Source: Novosphingobium hassiacum
Lineage (GTDB): Bacteria; Pseudomonadota; Alphaproteobacteria; Sphingomonadales; Sphingomonadaceae
Direction of reading: 5' to 3'
NCBI RefSeq assembly: GCF_014196055.1
Contig: NZ_JACICY010000012.1
Coordinates: 1-64,000, forward strand
Length of the DNA stretch: 64,000 nt
The translations under genes were made by a program, and so were the position numbers. The notes under the pieces were generated by a model. That model saw only the letters and a list, made by a program, of their open reading frames with translations, made no database searches and was not told where the DNA came from. Positions 49,328 to 58,614 of this stretch are shown piece after piece (positions within the stretch are counted from its first letter, which is position 1; the number at the start of each line of letters is the position of its first letter).

Positions 49328-50384
49328 TGCCGCGCATCTCCCGGAAGAAGTCGAGTTTCTCCTGCGCCACTTGATCAGAGTAGGAGAAGAGCACGGACTC
49401 TTCTGTCGCTTCGAGCCGAAGTGACGCCCAACTTGGAACTACAAAAATGTCTTTTGGCGAATATGCGAACGTAGCGTCGTTGATATGTGCCAGTCCTCGG
49501 CCTTCGACCACATTAAACACTGTCCCTGCGGTCGACCGGTATGTTTCGCTGGTAAAGTCTTTTGGCAAAAGCCGAATTGCCGTTGAAATGGTGGGCATGG
49601 CTGATCCGCCGGTAATGGGATTGATGTAGTTCATCCGATAGCCATGGCAGATGTCGGGATCGCGGAACCGCGACATCTGGCTGAGCGCCTCGCGCGACCT
49701 GCGGTAGGGGTAGTTAAAAATCGGCGAGGTTTGCGATGTACGGCTATAGCCATCGGGCAACATGTTCATCCCAACCTCTGCCATCGTGCCACCTTCCGGC
49801 TTCATAGTCGGATGCGTTTTCCCGGGATAATTCTCGCGGAAACTCGCGCTGAAAAGGTTGACCATGTGCATGTCGAGGCCATCGATCCAGACCATCGGAT
49901 TGTCCGATTCATTGCCATGGTCGTGCCAGGTCATGCTCGGTGTGATTACAAAGTCGCCGACCTCCATCATGGTCTTTTCGCCCGCGATCGCGGAATAGGC
50001 ATCCTTCCCCTCCACGATAAAGCGCAGAGCCGACGCGACGTGGCGGTGCGCTGGCGCAATTTCGCCGGGCAGAATGATCTGGAGACCGCAGAACAAGCTC
50101 GGAGTGATCTTCGACTGCCCGGCTAGACCGGGATTTTCGAGAACCATGACGCGACGCTCGGCCTCCTCGGTGCCGATAAGCTCGCAAGCCTCCATAAGGT
50201 ATGGGCGAATGTCCTTGTAGACGTAGTGCGCAGGAAGGGCCGTGGGTTTCGGGATTTCCGTCACCAGGCCATGAAGGACTCGCCATAGCGGAGCCAGGCT
50301 CTGCTGCCGGGCGCGGCGGTAGAAGTCCATTCGTCCCGCTTCAGCCGCCCTATTCACCGTCTCGACAATTCCGTCATCGCTCAT
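49320..50384 (-). CDS. gentisate 1,2-dioxygenase
   Basis: 354 aa from the ATG at 50384, chosen because GGAG lies 7-10 bases upstream; ATG/TTG codons just before it are alternatives. A bicupin with the iron-binding HRH of PAHRHVASALRFIVEG (about 115-130) and TWHDHGNESDNPMVWIDGLD (about 158-175), typical of GtdA/NagI. It opens gentisate to maleylpyruvate. The C-terminal cupin has GRGLAHINDATFAYSPKDIFVVPSW. Coupled to the hydrolase gene by overlap. Confidence 0.9.
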   Translation of the reverse strand: MSDDGIVETVNRAAEAGRMDFYRRARQQSLAPLWRVLHGLVTEIPKPTALPAHYVYKDIRPYLMEACELIGTEEAERRVMVLENPGLAGQSKITPSLFCGLQIILPGEIAPAHRHVASALRFIVEGKDAYSAIAGEKTMMEVGDFVITPSMTWHDHGNESDNPMVWIDGLDMHMVNLFSASFRENYPGKTHPTMKPEGGTMAEVGMNMLPDGYSRTSQTSPIFNYPYRRSREALSQMSRFRDPDICHGYRMNYINPITGGSAMPTISTAIRLLPKDFTSETYRSTAGTVFNVVEGRGLAHINDATFAYSPKDIFVVPSWASLRLEATEESVLFSYSDQVAQEKLDFFREMRGNA

Positions 50385-50469
50385 CACCATCTCCAATCAT
50401 ACACTCAATTTGGAGCCGACGTGGCGACTCCGATGGGGGATTCCCGGCCAGACTATCGATTTCGTTGGG

Positions 50470-50793
50470 TCAAGCCGTCGCGCCTGGCACTGTCATCCGT
50501 GCGCCATCCGCCTGCGCCGTGACGGGCAGCTGGCAACTCAGTCGGCTTTGCTCAGTGCGCAGCGTTTCGGTGGAATCGAGAACCGCGTCCTCGATGTGTC
50601 CGATCGCGGGAAAAGCATCCCGGAAGGCTTCGTCGACGTAGACATGGCAGGTCCCGCACGCCATCGCTCCGCCACACTCTCCCTCGATCCCTTCGACGCC
50701 GTGCGCACGCGCCACTTCCATCACTGTCTCGCCTTCGTTTCCGGCGGCAAGCACACTCGACCCATCTGGCTGGAAAAAGGTAATCGTGACCAT
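50470..50793 (-). CDS. 2Fe-2S ferredoxin
   Basis: 107 aa, adrenodoxin/putidaredoxin type. Cluster ligands in CGGAMACGTCH (Cys-x5-Cys-x2-Cys, about 40-48) and the fourth Cys in LSCQLPVTAQADG (about 86). It is the electron carrier between the FAD reductase and an oxygenase. Such ferredoxins also serve cytochromes P450, but none is in the window. It lies 41 bases after the aldehyde dehydrogenase. Confidence 0.92.
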   Translation of the reverse strand: MVTITFFQPDGSSVLAAGNEGETVMEVARAHGVEGIEGECGGAMACGTCHVYVDEAFRDAFPAIGHIEDAVLDSTETLRTEQSRLSCQLPVTAQADGARMTVPGATA

Positions 50794-50834
50794 CAGCTAA
50801 TCCTTCGCGTAATCTCGGTGCCCGGCTCCATCCG

Positions 50835-52271
50835 TCAGCTTTGGTTGACGAATTTAGTAACCAGGCAGGCGGCAAGCCCTTCAACACCGTTTTCCGATCC
50901 GTGTCCGCTCTCCTTGATCCCGCCGAAGGGTGCCTCGACGAGCGAAATCGCGAAGTTGTTGATCCCGACCATCCCCGCTTGCAGTCCGTCGGATAGAGCC
51001 GCTGCCCGACGCACGTCGTTGCTGAAGCCGTAGGCGGCCAGGCCGAACGGCAGGCCGTTAGCCTTCTCTAGCGCTTCCTCCATCGTCGAGACACGATTGA
51101 GAACAGCGACCGGGCCGAAGGGCTCCTCGCTCATGATCCGCGCGCTATCCGGAACATCGGCAAGGACTGTCGGCGCCCAGAACCAACCCTGGTTGCCGAT
51201 CCGCGCGCCGCCCGCCACGACGCGCGCGCCAGACTGTACCGCGTCTGCGATTAGCCCTTCCATCGCCTCGATTCTGCGCGGATGTGCCAGCGGGCCCATA
51301 CGGGTTCGGGGATCGAGGCCGTCGCCGACCGGTAGGTTCTTAGCGCGTTCAGCGAAACCTTCCACGAACCGATCGTAAATCGCCTCCTGCACGTAGAAGC
51401 GGGTTGGCGACACGCAAACCTGGCCGGCATTACGAAATTTTGACGCGACACTCAGATCGAGCGTTTGGTTGATGTCTGCGTCGTCGCAAACGATCACCGG
51501 CGCATGGCCGCCGAGCTCCATGGTCGTTCGGATCATTCGCTCTGAACACAGTCGCACAAGGTGCTTGCCCACAGGAACCGAGCCGGTGAACGACAGTTTG
51601 CGGATGACAGGCGAGGAAAGCAGGTGCGCGGAGATGTCCGCGGGTTCGCCGAAAACCACCGAGAGCACTCCAGCTGGAAGCCCCGCATCAACAAAGGCTT
51701 CGGCAATGGCAAGTGCGGTTCCCGGTGCCTCCTCTGGTGGCTTCACGATGCATGAACATCCCGCCGCCAGAGCGGCACCGATCTTTCGCGCCGGGTTCGT
51801 TGCCGGGAAGTTCCAGGGGCAGAACGCGGCGACCGGGCCGACCGGCTCCAACGTCACACGGAGTTGCCCCTCTGGCAATGGTGTGGGGATAATCCGTCCG
51901 TAGGCTCGGCGGCCCTCTTCAGCATACCATTCGATCGTGTCCGCCGCCATGGCGATTTCGATCCTCGCCTCGGCTAAGGGCTTTCCTTCTTCCACTGTGC
52001 ACAACCACGAGATGTAGTCCTGCCGCTCGCGGACGAAATCGGCTGCGCGCTTGAGGATCCGCGCTCGCTCCCGCGGAGAGGTTCGGCGCCAGAGTGCGAA
52101 CCCCTCGCCGCTGGCCTCCAACGAACGATCAAGATCATGCCGGGTGGCATGCGGCAGCTCGCCCAGCACGGCCTGCGTGGCGGGGTTGTAAACCGGCTGT
52201 CTATCGCGCCCCTTGGAGCCGATCCATTCGCCAGCGATCAGTAGACGCAGATCTGGGTATGTGAAATTCAT
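50835..52271 (-). CDS. NAD(P)-dependent aldehyde dehydrogenase
   Basis: 478 aa. Close to the succinate-semialdehyde/benzaldehyde group: PWNFPATNPARKIGAALAAG near 145, the Asn; MELGGHAPVIVCDDAD with the general-base Glu (about 245); FRNAGQVCVSPTRFYV with catalytic Cys (about 280-285). It is preceded by the Rieske beta gene (27 bases) in the same operon. It may oxidise an aromatic aldehyde (such as vanillin-type) or a ring-cleavage semialdehyde. Substrate cannot be read. Confidence 0.88.
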   Translation of the reverse strand: MNFTYPDLRLLIAGEWIGSKGRDRQPVYNPATQAVLGELPHATRHDLDRSLEASGEGFALWRRTSPRERARILKRAADFVRERQDYISWLCTVEEGKPLAEARIEIAMAADTIEWYAEEGRRAYGRIIPTPLPEGQLRVTLEPVGPVAAFCPWNFPATNPARKIGAALAAGCSCIVKPPEEAPGTALAIAEAFVDAGLPAGVLSVVFGEPADISAHLLSSPVIRKLSFTGSVPVGKHLVRLCSERMIRTTMELGGHAPVIVCDDADINQTLDLSVASKFRNAGQVCVSPTRFYVQEAIYDRFVEGFAERAKNLPVGDGLDPRTRMGPLAHPRRIEAMEGLIADAVQSGARVVAGGARIGNQGWFWAPTVLADVPDSARIMSEEPFGPVAVLNRVSTMEEALEKANGLPFGLAAYGFSNDVRRAAALSDGLQAGMVGINNFAISLVEAPFGGIKESGHGSENGVEGLAACLVTKFVNQS

Positions 52272-52298
52272 GGGTTCAACAGCCTTTGCCGCTCGTGA

Positions 52299-52775
52299 TC
52301 AAATCGGATACACCAGATATCTTGGTGCAACCTCGCCATCGAGGATCGCACGCTTCGAGCGGAAAGTGCATTTGGGCGCGATCACGATCTCGTCTCGGTA
52401 AAAGCCGGACGCCAGCAACTCCAATTTTCCAGTTGTCGACACGTAGCTGACCAGAAAGTTGCTGTGGACCGCCAACACCCCGTCGGCGAGCCAGTCCATA
52501 TGGAGACGCTGGATGAAATGCCGCGTCGGATAGTCCTCGAACGTTCCTGTCCAGATGTCGGTGACAAACTTGACTCGGTCCCGCAATCGCGCGTGATTGT
52601 CGTCCATGATCATGCCGACCGGCAGGCCGGCGTCGTCATTCTCCCGAGAGGTCAGCACATAGCCCGCTTCCTGTCCAAAGCAGTCAAGCCATGCCTGCAT
52701 GTTCCTGCCGTCGAGCGCGTACGCGTAGGCAGCCTGAAGTGCGTCGACCTGCGCGCCAATCTCCAGATCCGTCAC
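52299..52775 (-). CDS. aromatic-ring-hydroxylating oxygenase beta subunit
   Basis: 158 aa, a SnoaL/NTF2-like cone. Starts MTDLEIGAQVDALQAAYAYALDGRNMQAWLDCF; the family features DLRDRVKF-type RLRDRVKFVTD (about 62-72), YPTRHFIQRLHM and RYLVYPI end. It has no metal site and stabilises the alpha3-beta3 oxygenase. Its ATG overlaps the alpha stop (ATGA), so they are co-translated. Length matches small subunits of salicylate/anthranilate-type oxygenases (about 160 aa). Confidence 0.88.
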   Translation of the reverse strand: MTDLEIGAQVDALQAAYAYALDGRNMQAWLDCFGQEAGYVLTSRENDDAGLPVGMIMDDNHARLRDRVKFVTDIWTGTFEDYPTRHFIQRLHMDWLADGVLAVHSNFLVSYVSTTGKLELLASGFYRDEIVIAPKCTFRSKRAILDGEVAPRYLVYPI

Positions 52776-53947
52776 TGTGCGAACCCCATCACTTCACGAT
52801 AATGTTGCCATCGCACCATATTGCCGGCTTCGTCGTTGTGCTTGAACGAGTCGGGCATCGTTTCTGCGTCGACGACGCCTTTTTGAAAAGCGACATTGCC
52901 CGGCGTTTTAGACCCGACGTGGAGGCGATTGAACACAGCGCCGTCTTCCAAGCTAATCATCCCGCTCGGTCCAAGCAGGTTAGCCGATTGCCTGACCCGG
53001 TGCTTAACCAGCGCCGGATCGTCGCTCTGCCGGGCGAAATAGGCGTAGTGCACCTCGGTGCGGTCGGCACCCTTAGGAAAGGCGTAGCGGATAGTGAGGA
53101 CGTCGAGATGCTTCAGCACGATACTGACCGGGAACAGGGCGACGATCACCGACTCCGGAACACAGCTCTCGTCCTTGGTCTCGATGAGTGAATGATCGTC
53201 GAGATAACCGGGCGGGGGAACCGTCAGCGGGTTCCGAATAACCTTGTGCGCTCCAGGGGTCATGATCTGCGAACCGGCACCGCCTTTCCACCGCAGCAAC
53301 GTGAACGCGGAATGCAAAAGGGGTGCGTGATACCCCTCGTTATCTCCATACTCCTTCCAGTTCGCCGCAAAGGAGACCTTCTGGTAGCCCAGCAACATTA
53401 AAGGCTCATCTTCGCCAAGGACCGCTGCCATACCATCGACGGCAGCGCCAAGATAAATTTTCAGGTCCGCGACATCTTGGCTGTATGTCGCAAATACCAG
53501 TCCGTTCGACATGTCCGATCGCAGCTGATGGAGCCCGTATTCTTCAGGTTTGAAGCCATCCGGAAAATCGACTTTGCCGGGGCTACCTAGTAGCTCGCCG
53601 TCGAGCGCGAAGTTCCACCTGTGATACGGGCACTCAAACTTGGCGGCCTGGCCGCGGAAGCACGTTGCGAGTTGAGTTCCCCGATGCGTACAGCTGTTAT
53701 CGAATACCCGGATGTTCCCATCGTTGCCATGGACGACGATGACTGGGGACTCACCGATGTAACTCGTTTTGTAGTCGCCAGCATTCGGAATCTCAGAGCG
53801 ATGCGCGAGCGGATGCCACTCCGCTCCTCGAAAAATTCGCTTAAGCTCCAGCTTATAGACATCTTCGCGATGGAAAATCTCCTTCGGCACCTCATTGATC
53901 TGGCGCGGCCAGATGAGAGGACGCTCCGTGGCAGAAACTGACGCCAT
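52772..53947 (-). CDS. Rieske oxygenase alpha subunit, salicylate 5-hydroxylase-like
   Basis: 391 aa from MASVSATERPLIWP; AAGGA sits 10-14 bases upstream of the ATG at 53947. Rieske site CTHRGTQL ... CPYHRW (about 84-106) and the mononuclear iron site NWKEYGDNEGYHAPLLHSAF (about 195-214, with Asp, His and His). Style and length resemble NagG-type salicylate/anthranilate hydroxylases. In the operon it is followed by beta, ferredoxin and reductase, completing a three-component system. Its product may be gentisate for the dioxygenase encoded downstream, if the substrate is a salicylate-like acid. That link is inferred. Confidence 0.87.
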   Translation of the reverse strand: MASVSATERPLIWPRQINEVPKEIFHREDVYKLELKRIFRGAEWHPLAHRSEIPNAGDYKTSYIGESPVIVVHGNDGNIRVFDNSCTHRGTQLATCFRGQAAKFECPYHRWNFALDGELLGSPGKVDFPDGFKPEEYGLHQLRSDMSNGLVFATYSQDVADLKIYLGAAVDGMAAVLGEDEPLMLLGYQKVSFAANWKEYGDNEGYHAPLLHSAFTLLRWKGGAGSQIMTPGAHKVIRNPLTVPPPGYLDDHSLIETKDESCVPESVIVALFPVSIVLKHLDVLTIRYAFPKGADRTEVHYAYFARQSDDPALVKHRVRQSANLLGPSGMISLEDGAVFNRLHVGSKTPGNVAFQKGVVDAETMPDSFKHNDEAGNMVRWQHYREVMGFAQ

Positions 53948-53960
53948 GTGTTGCATGTCC

Positions 53961-54752
53961 TTACATTTTCTCAAAAGCGGGAACGTGAAATCCGGTGGTC
54001 AGGCCCCCATCGACGACAAGAACGGATCCGGTGACGTAAGAAGCCTCGTCGGATGCCAGGAATAGCGCGGGAGCGGCGACCTCTTTCGCGTGCGCCGAAC
54101 GGCGCATCGGTGCCGAAGCCGCAAGTTCGCTGTCGCCTGTCGGCGAGGATTGCCAGTATCCTTCGGTTCTCGGCGTGCGGGTCGAGCCTGGACAAACGGC
54201 ATTTACACGAATGTTATCTCGCGCGAAATCCATCGCCATATTCCGGGTCAGCAGAACAACCCCTCCCTTGCTCGCCGAATAGGCGCTGCAGCGGTTCTCG
54301 GCCATGATACCGGCGATCGATGCGATGTTAACGATCGCGCCGCCTCCGCGCGCACGAAGGTGGGGTATTGCCTGCTTACAACATCTGTAAACCGAACTCA
54401 GATTCGTCTCGAGGATGCGATGCCAGTCCTCGTCTTCGATTTCTTCCACGTTCTGAGGAAGGTTTGTCCCCGCGACATTGAAAAGGGCATCGATCCCGCC
54501 CCAAGCAGCTGCGGCCGCAGAAACCGTCTCTGCAACAGCAAAACGATCCCGGACATTAAGGACGTGTGCGATGATCCTGTCCGCGCCGACCTCTTCGACA
54601 AGTTTCGACAGCCCGTCAGCATCGATGTCGGTGGCGAAGACGTTGCCCCCTCTTTTCGCCCACCCGGACGCGATCTCGCGACCGATGCCCGCCGCAGCAG
54701 CTGTGACGAAAGCAACACGACCCGAAAATTCGCTGTCCCGGGAGTGCGTCAC
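53961..54752 (-). CDS. short-chain dehydrogenase/reductase (diol dehydrogenase-like)
   Basis: 263 aa from a GTG start overlapping the LigB stop (GTGA). Rossmann motif VAFVTAAAAGIGREIASGW (TGxxxGxG variant, first Gly replaced by Ala), Asn of NVAGTNLP, catalytic Ser in NIASIAGIM, Tyr and Lys in SAYSASKGG. An NAD(P)-dependent SDR, such as a dihydrodiol dehydrogenase. It may rearomatise a cis-diol made by the Rieske oxygenase, or act on another alcohol. The alpha gene starts 13 bases after its stop. Confidence 0.87.
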   Translation of the reverse strand: MTHSRDSEFSGRVAFVTAAAAGIGREIASGWAKRGGNVFATDIDADGLSKLVEEVGADRIIAHVLNVRDRFAVAETVSAAAAAWGGIDALFNVAGTNLPQNVEEIEDEDWHRILETNLSSVYRCCKQAIPHLRARGGGAIVNIASIAGIMAENRCSAYSASKGGVVLLTRNMAMDFARDNIRVNAVCPGSTRTPRTEGYWQSSPTGDSELAASAPMRRSAHAKEVAAPALFLASDEASYVTGSVLVVDGGLTTGFHVPAFEKM

Positions 54753-55579
54753 GCCGCGCGTTCCAGTTCCATGAATCCGATTCCGGTAATCCATTCCGCG
54801 ACCGGCTCATAGGCAATCAGGCGCCCACGCGCGCTACCGAGCGCTGCCATGGCGCAAATCCAGCTCTTCACCTCGAGAGCGCCATTGCCGCCCTCTCGGA
54901 CGATATCCTCGTCGCTAATTTTGACTAGTCCGTCGATGTCACCGCTTGCGACCAAAGAAAGGATGCGCCGATCAAACTCCTCGTTGGTCTCCCCCATGTC
55001 GGCCATGCCAACCCAGTGTGAGATGCCTCCCGTCCCGACGATCGCTACCCGTTCGGTCCCAGGCCACGTAGACACGGCGTCAGCAAGTGCTGCTCCGACG
55101 CGACAGGCCAACGCGCTAGAAATCACCGGATCGATTGTTTCGTTCAAATATACCGGAATGATCTTGGCGTCCTGCAGGTGCCGGTAGCAGAAATGATATG
55201 GGATGACCGTCGCGTGGTCAGCCAGCATGTGCTTGGAGAAAGCCCACGGCATCCCCATCGACTGTCCGGCACGCAGAATATGCATCGCGAGATCTTCGTG
55301 GACCGGAAGGTCGACGTGCTCGATCCCCAACCATTTTTCCCGAGGACCCGATACATCGCCAATGGCGATCAAACACTGCGGCACACATTCGGGCGAAAAC
55401 ATCCAGCAATGATCGTCGCCGATCGTGATGATCGTATCGACCTGGAGCTGCTTCAATCGATCGATAACGTGATCAAAGGCGTTCCAGATTTTTTGGCGTA
55501 CGTCCGCCGGCGGTGCCTCAGGTTTCGCGGCGAGCAGCGGGATGTGCGGTATCGTGAAGCCGGCAACGATCTGCGCCAT
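54749..55579 (-). CDS. LigB-type extradiol dioxygenase catalytic subunit
   Basis: 276 aa from MAQIVAGFTIPHIPLL; the upstream extension lacks a good ribosome site. Class III extradiol features: His12 of IPHIP, ITIGDDHCWMF with His, PVHEDLAMHIL, VIPYHFCYRHL, and VGTGGISHWVGM near 180, the LigB-type GTGG(I/M)SH. Iron ligands His, His and Glu are expected there. It overlaps LigA by one base (TGATG). The LigAB family opens catechol-type rings such as protocatechuate (4,5) or gallate. It is a divergent member, so the substrate is open. Confidence 0.83.
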   Translation of the reverse strand: MAQIVAGFTIPHIPLLAAKPEAPPADVRQKIWNAFDHVIDRLKQLQVDTIITIGDDHCWMFSPECVPQCLIAIGDVSGPREKWLGIEHVDLPVHEDLAMHILRAGQSMGMPWAFSKHMLADHATVIPYHFCYRHLQDAKIIPVYLNETIDPVISSALACRVGAALADAVSTWPGTERVAIVGTGGISHWVGMADMGETNEEFDRRILSLVASGDIDGLVKISDEDIVREGGNGALEVKSWICAMAALGSARGRLIAYEPVAEWITGIGFMELERAA

Positions 55580-55872
55580 CAGACTTCTTCCTTCCGACTG
55601 ACCGGCCGCCGCGTCGCGTGCGATCGAATCCGCTGGAGATATTCCGGCTGCTTCGGGCGACCGTGAAGCGCTTGGTACGCGCCCATCATCAGCATCCAAT
55701 TCACCGGAATGGCCGCCATCCCTTCGATGTCCATCGCGCGCAGGGCACCAACTTCGCTGCTGTCGAGCTTGTGTTCGGCGAGATAGGTGTCTGGATCTGC
55801 CCGAAAACGAGCGACATCCTCCGGCTGATTAGCGAGACGGAAGAGGACGACCTCCATCGCATTCGTCGACAT
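55579..55872 (-). CDS. LigA-type dioxygenase small subunit
   Basis: 97 aa from MSTNAMEVVLFRLAN, with a GGAGAGGCGGGA purine run before the ATG. All helical LigA pattern: FRADPDTYLAEHKLDSSEVGALRAMDIEGMAAIPVN (about 20-55) and WMLMMGAYQALHGRP. It covers the LigB active site. It is the first gene of the catabolic operon, divergent from the LysR gene, with the promoter in between. Confidence 0.83.
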   Translation of the reverse strand: MSTNAMEVVLFRLANQPEDVARFRADPDTYLAEHKLDSSEVGALRAMDIEGMAAIPVNWMLMMGAYQALHGRPKQPEYLQRIRSHATRRPVSRKEEV

Positions 55873-56021
55873 TCCCGCCTCTCCCACGCCGCGTTCAGGT
55901 TCAAGCCCCCGATTCGCTCGCCCTGTTTCTATGTGCCGTCCTTGCATGTGACTAATCGCTTGTTTGCATGAGTGCTATCGATGTAGATCATGCCCGACCG
56001 ATTGCTGGAGAGGTTGCCCAA
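55873..56021. promoter_or_regulatory. divergent control region of the catabolic operon and LysR gene
   Basis: Two TTGCATG copies (55942-55948 and 55964-55970) are 22 bases apart, two helical turns, in the gap between the operon start and the LysR gene. LysR proteins bind such paired sites between divergent genes. No clear T-N11-A palindrome is present. Binding is inferred from position and spacing. Confidence 0.45.
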
Positions 56022-56924
56022 ATGAGCATGCGTCGTTTTAATCTGAACATGTTACCCGTGCTCGACGCGTTGCTTCGGCACCGCAACGTGACGCGCGCAG
56101 GAAAAGAGATCGGCCTCAGTCAATCCGCGACCAGCCATGCCCTGTTGCGGCTCCGCGACCAGCTCGGCGATGATTTGCTCATCCAGTCGGGTAGGACGCT
56201 TTCATTGACGCACCGGGCTAAGGCGATTGCAGGTCCTCTAGAGGCGGCGCTTGAGGCGATCGAACGCCTCCTCGATAATCGAACCTTCGACCCCAAGACC
56301 TCGGTGCGAAGCTTTAAGATCGGGACGGCGGACCATATCTCGGCCTTGCTGTTGCCCGGGATCATGCGCGCGATCGAGGATTCGACCGGTCTGATCGTCC
56401 ATACCGACTGGGTTGACCGTGACGTCGGGAAGAAACTGAGATCTGGCGAACTCGACGTCGCGATCCTTCCACTAGGACAGGTCGACAGCGATCTTCATAT
56501 GTGCCCACTGTTCGAGGACGAGCTGGTACTGGTTGCCGCCGCCAGCAACGACAATGTCACCGAAGGAATGACCTTGGATCAGTTTCTGTCGCTTCCCTAC
56601 GCGGGCTTTGGGCGCGAAATGGCGGATTTCCAATCCTTTGCGGATGGCCAAATGTCGCGCAGTCAAATCCTTCCGCGGCGAGTCTTGTCCGTGACGGAGT
56701 TCATGCTTCTTCCCTATCTCATCTGTCGTTCGACATATGTGACGATCTTGCACCGGCGAATGGCCGAATCAGTGATGACAACATCACCTATAAAGATCGT
56801 TTCGCTGCCGTTTGCGGCCGAACGAGTAAAGATGAGCCTGTATTGGTCGCATCAAGCGGACTCCGAGGCAGGCCACCGATGGTTTCGCGAGCAGATACTC
56901 CTAGCGCGCGATGAGATTTGCTAG
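56022..56924 (+). CDS. LysR-family regulator (NodD/NahR group)
   Basis: 300 aa from MSMRRFNLNMLPVLDALL with GAGAGG 9-14 bases before the ATG; an upstream ATG is possible. The winged HTH (LLRHRNVTRAGKEIGLSQSATSHALLRLRDQLGDDLLI) is of the NodD/NahR kind, which is typical for salicylate- and flavonoid-sensing regulators. A PBP2-type effector domain follows (IGTADHISALLLPGIMRAIE). It is divergent from ligA-ligB and convergent with the flavin monooxygenase, so it likely activates the operon on an aromatic inducer. Confidence 0.9.
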   Translation: MSMRRFNLNMLPVLDALLRHRNVTRAGKEIGLSQSATSHALLRLRDQLGDDLLIQSGRTLSLTHRAKAIAGPLEAALEAIERLLDNRTFDPKTSVRSFKIGTADHISALLLPGIMRAIEDSTGLIVHTDWVDRDVGKKLRSGELDVAILPLGQVDSDLHMCPLFEDELVLVAAASNDNVTEGMTLDQFLSLPYAGFGREMADFQSFADGQMSRSQILPRRVLSVTEFMLLPYLICRSTYVTILHRRMAESVMTTSPIKIVSLPFAAERVKMSLYWSHQADSEAGHRWFREQILLARDEIC

Positions 56925-56955
56925 CCTTTGGCATTGCTGGCTTTCGCCCGGCCTG

Positions 56956-58614
56956 TTAGGCAGCGCAGAGCTGTGCAACCAGAGCGTCCGCGTCATCCGG
57001 TTGCGCATTACCCCGCCAGGCAATATGTTGATCAGAGCGGCAGATCAGCAATGCATGACTGTACTCTGGAGGCAGCGCCTCATTGGACAGATCCAGGACA
57101 ACAAGGGGAACTCCCCGCGCGGCGCACGCTGCCTCAATGCGTGCGATCTCGGCATGGCCGCTGGTTTGCAGAAGCGTGTATCCAGGGCCCAAAGCATCGT
57201 AAACGGAACGCCCGTCTTGCAACCAGAAATGTGGTGCCCGACACCCCGGCACGGTGCTCGAGACGAAGTCACCCATGGAATAAGGCGGGGCAGTCTCTTC
57301 GTCTTCAACGATTATTGGCGAACCCTGATAATAGTAGCCGAAGTTCAAGCCTCCGCAGGCAAACTGCGCCGCGTTGAGCTGACAGCTGCGTTTGCCTATC
57401 TCAGCGCGAAGCGCCGCTGCACCCGCATCATCATTCTCGATCTCCGTCGGGATTGCTTGGCGTGCGGACATCACCTTACGAGCATGCTCCATCGCCATCA
57501 CCGAGACCTGGCGCGTGATCGGCTGTCGTTCAGCTTGGTAGGCATCGAGAATCTCCGACCCGCCCCATCCCTGCAAACGCGCCGCTAGCAGCCAGGCGAG
57601 ATTGGTAGCGTCAGCGATCCCGGCGTTCATTCCGTAGCCGGCGTAGGGCACCCAGAGATGGGCTGCATCGCCTGCGATGAAAACATTGTCTGCGCGAATG
57701 CGATCGGCGACGAGCGCGCGACCGATCCAGTCCTCCCTGCTGAGAACTTCATAACGAAAGTCGGACCCGACCCCTAAAATATCGCGGATTGACTTGTCGC
57801 GATCGATAGATTCGAAATCGACTTCGCTTGGATTAAGATGATTGTGAACTATCCATCGATCCAGCCCATTGACCGCGATGACCGCACCACATCGCCGCGG
57901 ATTGAGCGAATAATTGTACCACCCGGGGGCACCCTTAATGCGGTCGCGCAGTGTCGGGGCGTGGATGTAGGTTGATTGCACACGCTGGACGACGGGTTCG
58001 CCCTCGAATCGCGCGCCAATACCGCGGCGAACCAATGAGCGGCTGCCATCGCATCCGACGAGATAGCGAGCACGAACCGTCACTTCCTCGCCATCGGCGT
58101 TACGCACCACGGTCGCGGTGACGCCTTGATCACTTTGAACGAAGCCTGTTAGGCGCGTCTCGGTCCAAAGCTTCACGCCACATTTGTTTACCGCGTGGTC
58201 CAGCAAAATTGGCTCAAGGAAAATCTGATTGATGCGGTGCGGAGGCTCGGCTGTCGGCCAAGTCGCGTCGAGGCTGTCCGTTGCATTCAAGCGATCCTCG
58301 CGGCAAGGAATCGGTATGCGCGAAAGCTCGATACCGGTCATGGTGGTGCGGAAAACCACATCAACCGGGTAGCGGGGCGGCAACCCGGCGCTGCGAATCT
58401 GGTCCGCAACGCCCAGGCGGCGGAAAACTTCCATCGATCGCGCCGAGACGTGATTGCTCTTCACACTCGGCAACTCGCCATAAGCCCTCGTCTCTACCGA
58501 CAGCGTACTGATACTGCGTAGTGTGAGGTCGGTCGCGAGGGTCAGGCCCACCGGCCCTGCGCCGACGATGAGCACGTCCACATCCGCAGCATCGCAAATC
58601 GGCAAGATTTTCAT
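56956..58614 (-). CDS. FAD-dependent aromatic monooxygenase (PHBH fold)
   Basis: 552 aa. GxGxxG in VLIVGAGPVGLTLA (about 14-27), DG motif LVGCDGSRSLVRR near 190, GD motif IAGDAAHLWVPYAGYGMN near 315. A C-terminal thioredoxin-like domain follows (about 440-552), as in MhpA/phenol hydroxylase-like enzymes. It should hydroxylate a phenolic acid with NAD(P)H and O2. It is transcribed with the aldehyde dehydrogenase upstream (104 bases). Substrate unknown. Confidence 0.9.
   Translation of the reverse strand: MKILPICDAADVDVLIVGAGPVGLTLATDLTLRSISTLSVETRAYGELPSVKSNHVSARSMEVFRRLGVADQIRSAGLPPRYPVDVVFRTTMTGIELSRIPIPCREDRLNATDSLDATWPTAEPPHRINQIFLEPILLDHAVNKCGVKLWTETRLTGFVQSDQGVTATVVRNADGEEVTVRARYLVGCDGSRSLVRRGIGARFEGEPVVQRVQSTYIHAPTLRDRIKGAPGWYNYSLNPRRCGAVIAVNGLDRWIVHNHLNPSEVDFESIDRDKSIRDILGVGSDFRYEVLSREDWIGRALVADRIRADNVFIAGDAAHLWVPYAGYGMNAGIADATNLAWLLAARLQGWGGSEILDAYQAERQPITRQVSVMAMEHARKVMSARQAIPTEIENDDAGAAALRAEIGKRSCQLNAAQFACGGLNFGYYYQGSPIIVEDEETAPPYSMGDFVSSTVPGCRAPHFWLQDGRSVYDALGPGYTLLQTSGHAEIARIEAACAARGVPLVVLDLSNEALPPEYSHALLICRSDQHIAWRGNAQPDDADALVAQLCAA

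Noticed and set aside
50835..52271. LigC-type CHMS dehydrogenase in the LigAB operon
   Set aside because: The protein is a classical aldehyde dehydrogenase with Glu and Cys active residues; LigC belongs to the Gfo/Idh family.
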